Origin: Daphnia pulex
Taxonomy: Eukaryota > Arthropoda > Branchiopoda > Diplostraca > Daphniidae
Length of the DNA stretch: 64,000 bases
Assembly: GCF_021134715.1 (NCBI RefSeq)
Contig: NC_060028.1
Span: 6,160,501 to 6,224,500, forward strand
Direction: 5' to 3'
This document shows, piece by piece, positions 58,368 through 64,000 of this stretch (positions within the stretch are counted from its first letter, which is position 1; each line of letters opens with the position of its first letter). The position numbers and the translations under genes are program-made. The notes below the pieces were generated by a model that worked only from the letters and a program-made list of their open reading frames with translations, did not search any database and was not told the origin of the DNA.

Positions 58368-59151
58368 CTCGAGATGCTGCACCGCTAAATGAATTGTTAG
58401 CCTTGGGTTGTGTTCCTGATGGTCCGGCAACATTGTCTCCCATTCGCGTGTCTGATGTAGAGGGGCCTTGGAATAAAAAAAGAATACATTTTTAAACATA
58501 GGTGTGTGTTAGAAACTATGACTGGTAGTTTATATATTACCAAAGGTAATTTCACGGGTCGAGTTGGGTACAATGGATATCATGCCGTTGTCAGATGTGC
58601 TCCAGTCGTCGTCACAGTCCTGGGATTTTTCAAAATTGAAATTAACATTACTAAGAAAAGTTCTGCCACTCTTTATCACATACCCGTGATGCCCATTCTG
58701 GTCCGTTATTATCTAGTTGGTCTTCCATTTGGTCAGAGTCTAATTCCGATTCCATTTTTGTATCAACTACAACAAAGAGGTCATCTGAGTCTGTGTCCGC
58801 TGGATGTGTAGGAGATTCCGATGGTACAACATGAGCTTTCTTGGGAGGAGGCGGATTTGGTCTAGAGGATGATTGGTTCTGAGAAGGAGTGTGTGAAATG
58901 TTGTCATTTTATGGTTGTTGAGAATTGCGGGGAGTCGATACAACTGACCAATACAAATTGCCATCAGCATCTACGAAAATAATATTTAGCTTACCTCAAA
59001 GTAGTTGCTACAAGCGCAAACACTAGTCGGTGATCTCTAACATATTGATGGTCAGCGGCAAGAGTCACATCACACATAGATTCCTTTTCCAAACAATAAC
59101 TAAAACATGGTGATGGTTATTCCACCGCAAACAGAATTCTTCTGCATCCAT
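58368..59151 (-). pseudogene. BTB/POZ transcription-factor pseudogene
   Basis: The ATG at 59151 starts MDAEEFCLRWNNHHHVLV, the classic opening of insect BTB proteins (FCLRWNNH). After two frame changes the next pieces are ESMCDVTLAADHQYVR..HRLVF and CSNYFE, again BTB, then a donor-like GTAAGC. Only about 24 bp later an AG opens DADGNLYWSVVSTPRNSQQP, a nonsense TAA, then NQSSSRPNPPPPKKAHVV.., so the intron has been gutted and the rest of the BTB domain is missing. Further exons splice cleanly (..NNGPEWASR | DCDDDWSTSDNG..REITF | GPSTSDTRMGDN..). The coding texture is preserved but the gene is dead. The C2H2 fingers expected of such factors are not on this strand. Confidence 0.75.
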
Positions 59152-59836
59152 GTCTGGAAATGTGACCTATTTATGTAGAAAAGCACGATAAAAAGAATGA
59201 AGTTGTATGACATTCAGAAGCCATGCTAAACCTTTTTCCTTTATCTGGTTTGAACAGTGAAATAAACGGATAAGTCAAACACCTTCTTTCGACAAATTAA
59301 CCAGTGAAGTTAACCAACAATTTTCTAACAATTCAATAAAAAAAAAGCCAAGACATCCAGAAAAGGTTATCTAGAATAGAATGCATGGAGGGGAAAAAGT
59401 TGTTTTTACATAATGGATGATTCAATTGAAGTTTTCTTAGAGAATTGATGACCCACCTTTAGAATCACTTATTTCGAACCAAATTATATTCCTCCTTGTT
59501 GTTTGAACTCAACTTGATTCACACAAATTTTCATACGAGTGTGTAAACAACAATAATTTTGGACAAGTGTCATAGCAGACGTCTATGAAAAAGTGCCCTT
59601 TTGAAATTAATGGCGACTACCCTCATACCTACCTTCTCCCTATAGTTGGTGACGCTGCCGCATGGGAGCGCTATCTTAAAATTCCCTTTCCAGTTTTAAT
59701 CTTCTGTGTTTTGCTCACGTGTGTTTGTCTACATTCATTCAAAAATGTTTGATTGTCCACATTTCGTCAAATGTTAAAAAACATTTGAAACAAAAGTGAA
59801 ACAGTCCAATCACTACAAAAATTGTTTGGTTGACAG
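59152..59836. other. Intergenic, no supported gene
   Basis: AT-rich spacer between the BTB pseudogene and a plus-strand zinc-finger fragment. Nothing else seen. Confidence 0.4.
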
Positions 59837-62101
59837 GATATGTGATCGTTGTCCTTCGAAACCAGTGTTCAAGACTGAATCTGGATTTTGTTATCATGCA
59901 AAAATGCACAAGGTAGGCCTATTGTTTTTTTTTAATTCATTTCTTCTTTCTTTAATATTTATATAATAATTTGTTTTTTTTTTACTTAAGGGTCCAACAT
60001 GTGCTACTGTTGTGCGATATGGTGTAGGATCTCCAGATCCACCACAACCCTCGATCGACAATTTTCTGCCTCGACTGGCAGAATGTGGTGATGGGGGCAG
60101 ATTTGTCACCGACATCGTTGAAGAAGTGGAAGAGGTGGAAACCGAGGAATCAATATACCTCAAGCAACAGTTAGCAAATCTGGTATGTAAAAAAGTCATT
60201 TTTTGTCTAATTTTGGAGCGGGGTAATTTTAAAATGCTGAGGTAAATTTTGATTTCCCCTCATTTTTTGCGAGCGAGTTTTTGGGGGCTTGAGGGAAATC
60301 AGCACGAGCCACAGCAGCAGGGACCCACCTCCGTGTTTCTTTGCCAAAAAATTTCTTTTTTTCTTTTCGGGTGGCTTGCAAAAAAAAAATAATAAAAATG
60401 GACATGTCGATGGTGTGGTGGATGGGCTCGGGACCTTTTCTCACAACGTCGAGCACAACTGCCTTTACACGACGCCATATCACAGGGTCACTTTTGATTT
60501 GTCTGGGGGATGGCCCTTCTCTTGGGTCTAGTCTTATTCGTTTTTCTTTTTCTTCCGCCCCACAAATGTATAAAAAGGTCAGTCCAATAATTTTATTTTT
60601 TTCCCGTTTTTTCAAGTCATGTGTGTAGACACGATTTTACACGCCGACGACCGAAACTTTTGAATACGAATTGTATAAACTTTGATTTCTGGCTAGAATT
60701 TTGTCCACATTCAACTGATTCGCGGGCTTTTTCTGGAATATTGCGATTAGATTAGCCGTCCGTGAAATCCATCCATCGGCAGAGTCTGAAACAATCACGA
60801 GTATTTTTTGGGTGGGATCATCGCAAAGTGATGGGTTAGGTTAGGTTAGGTTAGGTTAAGGTGACCAGTCGGGTCCAATTGAACCTTTGCTTTACGCCCT
60901 ATATACAGTTATATACGTAATGATTCTTCTTCTGTTTCTCTCTTTGTTTATTTATTAATGACAAATTTAGAGGATTCACTTGACGTCACACTTGACGTCA
61001 CACCCACTCCTGCTGTCGATAGCGAAAGCTGAAAAAATAAACGACCGGAAGAGGAGGAGGTAGATCTGCACGGCTTTTATTATCGGACTGCTGCCGACCC
61101 GCGAGAAAATGTTGTATAGATTCCAATTTTCTTGGACTAGATAATCCAATCATTTGGCAAAGACGAGTCTTCCAATATAGATGTGTAGCATTTGACATTT
61201 CCACCCGCCTATTTACACCATCGTATAGAGATTGATTTCCTGTTTACCCAATTTTTTCGGACGGAAATGTTTAGTGAAATTGAACGATGCAATATTATCA
61301 AAGAGAAAATCTGTTTTAAAAAAAATAGGGGGGCCGGTATCACATCCAACGGGACTGATTTCTGACTAGCGTGTGCTAGATAAACGTGCCGTGAATAAGT
61401 GTACGACTTATTCAGTCATAGACATAGACTATCAAATACGTTCCGCAACATTTATATTTGCTTCTCCTATTTTTTCATGTGGCACGGTGCATTAGCCCTT
61501 TTCACGGTGGGTCTGCCAGGACTCTATCAACACTGAGGGAATGGGGGGGGGGAATGAACCGACAGACTGCACACCTTTGTGAATCGTTTTTTGAAGAGAT
61601 GATTGAAAATTGTGCTTCGTCTGTTCCACTTCTTGCAGATGGATGTATATGTCTCTATATGATGTATCGAATGTGGTACCTTGTCGTCCTTTTTCTATTT
61701 TCTTTGACTTTTGTTGGATGGAAATTGGTTCCGCTAGACACAGGGAATATAGCGGCCGCCTTTTCAATGAATGCCACGCCCTTTCAAGGGCGTGTGTCGT
61801 AGTCATCCATTGGCCTCGCCATTATTATTTTTCTTTATTCCCCTTTTTCTGACTGAAATGGTCAAACGTGTAAAAAACGTTTTCACGAAATCGATCAACA
61901 TTAAAAAAATACAATGCCGTCACTTTTTTTTACAGATAGTAAAGAGGACCCTCACCTTGTTCTCTAACCATCTTTCTTTTTAATCTAAACTTTTTGCAGG
62001 TACCACTTGCTAAGAAAAGGCTGAAATTAAGAAATCATTGCTTTTATCATCTGATTATTGCTAAATTGACAATACATTTTGTAATGTTACAACAAACTTA
62101 A
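59837..62101 (+). CDS. C2H2 zinc-finger gene fragment, three exons
   Basis: Exon 59837-59912 (acceptor TTGACAG, donor GTAGGC) encodes ICDRCPSKPVFKTESGFCYH.., a C2H2 finger closing at AKMHK. Exon 59991-60182 encodes GPTCATVVRYGVGSPDPPQP.., then an acidic coil (VTDIVEEVEEVETEESIYLK..). Both are phase 0. A possible last exon at 62000-62101 (acceptor TTTTTGCAG) adds VPLAKKRLKLRNHCFYH.. and a stop, across a 1.8-kb intron. No upstream start found, so this may be the 3' part of a gene or a relic. Function is presumably DNA binding, from the finger only. Confidence 0.5.
60836..60855 (+). repeat. Short interstitial TTAGG run
   Basis: Four perfect TTAGG units, the ancestral arthropod telomere repeat, with partial units on both sides (60833-60860). 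Too short for a telomere; an interstitial microsatellite, possibly a double-strand-break repair scar. Confidence 0.9.
60981..61000. promoter_or_regulatory. Two CRE-type palindromes in tandem
   Basis: TGACGTCA occurs at 60981-60988 and again at 60993-61000, each inside an identical CTTGACGTCACAC context with a 12-bp period. This is the full CREB/ATF consensus. No promoter is mapped here, so the role is open. Confidence 0.6.
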
Positions 62102-63717
62102 AAACTATAATTGTGAATTCCTGTATACTGTTCTGTTCTGGCTACCCAACTTTAAAAAAAAATTTATATAATTAGTTTCAGCTTTTTTGTTCCTTGGTAT
62201 GAACAAAAGTAGACTATAGTATTGTTGAGCTCTTTTTCAAATATATGAGACCATGGATATATAGACCTCATTACCCTCGATGAGACTTAATAAAGGAGTT
62301 ATATGTCAAGATCTGTGAGCTCATTACTCGATCATTCTGAGAATCAACTGTGGTGTAGTGTAGTTTGCAGACGAAATATACAGCATTGCCAGTAAATGCA
62401 TTGCGCAAACTATTTCAAATATCTCCAGATTTGAAATAATTTGCGCGTTTCTTTTTTTATTCCTCACTTCTTTTTTTCTCAGTATTTTTTATCCCCGCTA
62501 TGCTTAAAAAATGTAAAAATTTGCTAGCCTACCAATAAAGTATTTTTAAGTTTGTGACAAAGCTCTTGTGTCCGACAAAGTCAAACAAAACAAGGCGCAA
62601 TGCCTTAGACTCTTCTAGCAGGCGGAAAATTACTTCAACTGCATGCTCCGTTGCAATGTAAACAACTGTTTAAAAAATTTCAAACAGCCCTTTAGCGACT
62701 GAACACTCAACATTTTCTTGATTAACTCGGGCTCGATATTTGAATTGTTTATTTTGAGACATGAAAGCAGAATAGGTGATATCAAAACTATAGAGTCAGT
62801 CTCAATATTTCCTCAAAATTGTTTAAAAATTGTCCGGATAACAGAAACTTTTCTATAAAAAATTACTTTACTCAATTACTGATTCCAATATAATCGAGAT
62901 TTGAATTCTAGTCTATAAATGTCATAGTTTAGACTGCTATCTATTACGCTAAAAAGTGACACTGAACATCATTGACACTGAACATCAAGTGAACAGCCAC
63001 AACTGAATTTTTTTGAAAACTTAGACCCGATGGTTTAGCATGAAGGCATCTAGTAGACAGTTTTAGGACAACTATAGGACTAGGAAATACTGCAAAAAGG
63101 AATGATCCTAATGAGGTTCTATGCTTGAACCCGGCTGTTTATAATGAGCAGCTTTGAAACTAGAATTCTCATTTTATCTTTATACTATGATGATTTACAT
63201 TTGAATTCTTGGCGTGGGAGCTAAACTTTTGATCCAAGCTGCGTAAAAAAACTTCAAATCAATATGACCATTGTTTTTTTTCCATTACTTCAGTGAATGG
63301 GTAAACAGTAATTTTTTATGTGCCTAGATTTATAAAGTGAAAAAATGTGCGTTTAACTTATTAATTTCGTTTCTTCTTTTCGCTTATTATGCCCTATGAC
63401 AAAATACAGAAGATGACTCTACTGAATTGAATGTTGCTCGATTTGGCTTGTTGTGATGGAAACATCACTCAATTCGGATAGTTTAGGATTTTTGTATCGT
63501 CACTCTTTGTTTACAAGTTTACAATCCCAAATTTAGTACGTCTCCCTCTTTGTGCAGTTCTTGATAACAAAGTACGTTCTCGTAAGCACGACGTTTTGCC
63601 TCTCTGTAGTTTTCGTCGCCCATTTCGTGTAGCTAGCGTCTGCGATTATTAGTTCGTTTCACTATAAGCAAGTTTTCCTTTCTTCACCTGTTCGTTTTGT
63701 TGCATCCATCTATATCG
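62102..63717. other. AT-rich intergenic DNA
   Basis: No coding exons supported. A perfect 15-bp direct repeat, TGACACTGAACATCA, occurs at 62957 and 62973. Confidence 0.4.
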
Positions 63718-64000
63718 ATGAACTTCTCAAATGTAAGGTGATTTTTGTTATTCTATTTGCATGTGTGTTAAACCCTCTTCCTGATTATAAGACGGATTCA
63801 TGAGAGGTAAGAGTGAAAGATCTCTTCCTCCGATCAAATACAAAGACTTACAATGTTGACTTTCTTCCCTTGTCAATCTTAATAAACACTCTTTTATATC
63901 AGGACTTTTGTTTTTCAAATGTTTTTAATCGTGTTTCTCTTATACGTTTTTTGTAGTTTCCAATATTTGATCGCAGAATGACAATATCAAAATCTGCTGA
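63718..64000 (+). CDS. Possible 5' end of a gene running off the window
   Basis: ATG AAC TTC TCA AAT at 63718-63732 is followed by GTAAGG. A good acceptor (TTTTTTGTAG) at 63956 opens FPIFDRRMTISKSA in the matching phase 0, and the frame stays open to the window edge. The joint frame is short, so this is tentative. Confidence 0.3.

Noticed and set aside
60833..60860. True telomere end
   Set aside because: Only about five units and unique sequence continues on both sides.
61458..61852. 114-codon plus-strand frame and overlaps
   Set aside because: No splice support, no family resemblance, overlapped by other frames of similar length.
1..64000. CRISPR arrays, bacterial operons or ribosome-binding sites
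   Set aside because: Introns throughout and eukaryotic gene families; no regularly spaced short repeats.

Overview
The window reads as an arthropod nuclear genome, most likely a branchiopod crustacean such as Daphnia (inference). Introns are mostly 50-90 bp with clean GT/AG borders, intergenic DNA is AT-rich, there is a short TTAGG run, and cuticle-type protein families of the kind seen in Daphnia are present. All exon models below were spliced by hand from the sequence. They rest on frame continuity and on remembered family motifs, with no database search.

Positions 1-13,500 are gene-poor. They hold one small two-exon secreted cysteine peptide gene (2851-3178), one isolated first coding exon (6699-6865), a near-perfect hairpin (9989-10048), and a two-exon fragment of the polarity gene par-3/bazooka on the minus strand (10366-11168). 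That fragment carries a nonsense codon exactly at the aPKC phosphorylation motif, plus a frameshift.

Positions 13,500-39,200 are a dense block of conserved, intact genes. In order they are MCAT (-), CTCF (+, divergent from MCAT), proteasome beta-3 (-), a short BBS4 (+, divergent), cystathionine beta-synthase (-), the ISWI partner ACF1/BAZ1A (-, 19 exons), a NinaB/BCO-type carotenoid oxygenase (-) and a four-transmembrane protein (-). Their roles are mitochondrial fatty-acid synthesis, chromatin insulation, the proteasome core, the ciliary BBSome, transsulfuration, chromatin assembly and retinoid supply. They share no pathway, so this is a housekeeping neighbourhood and not a functional cluster.

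Positions 39,300-64,000 are accessory. They hold a second inverted copy of a repeat also found near 12.6 kb, a Tc1-like terminal-repeat remnant, an envelope-like coding remnant, a solo LTR with an ATAT duplication, a 249-bp foldback MITE and a hAT transposase scrap. They also hold many decayed multi-exon genes: an acidic/one-TM pseudogene, a BTB pseudogene, a cuticle gene mosaic with a Pro/Gln-rich insert, and a zinc-finger/69-bp-repeat/PIP-box-like/coiled-coil gene that keeps one reading frame over five exons despite four in-frame stops. The last of these is the most interesting unexplained locus.
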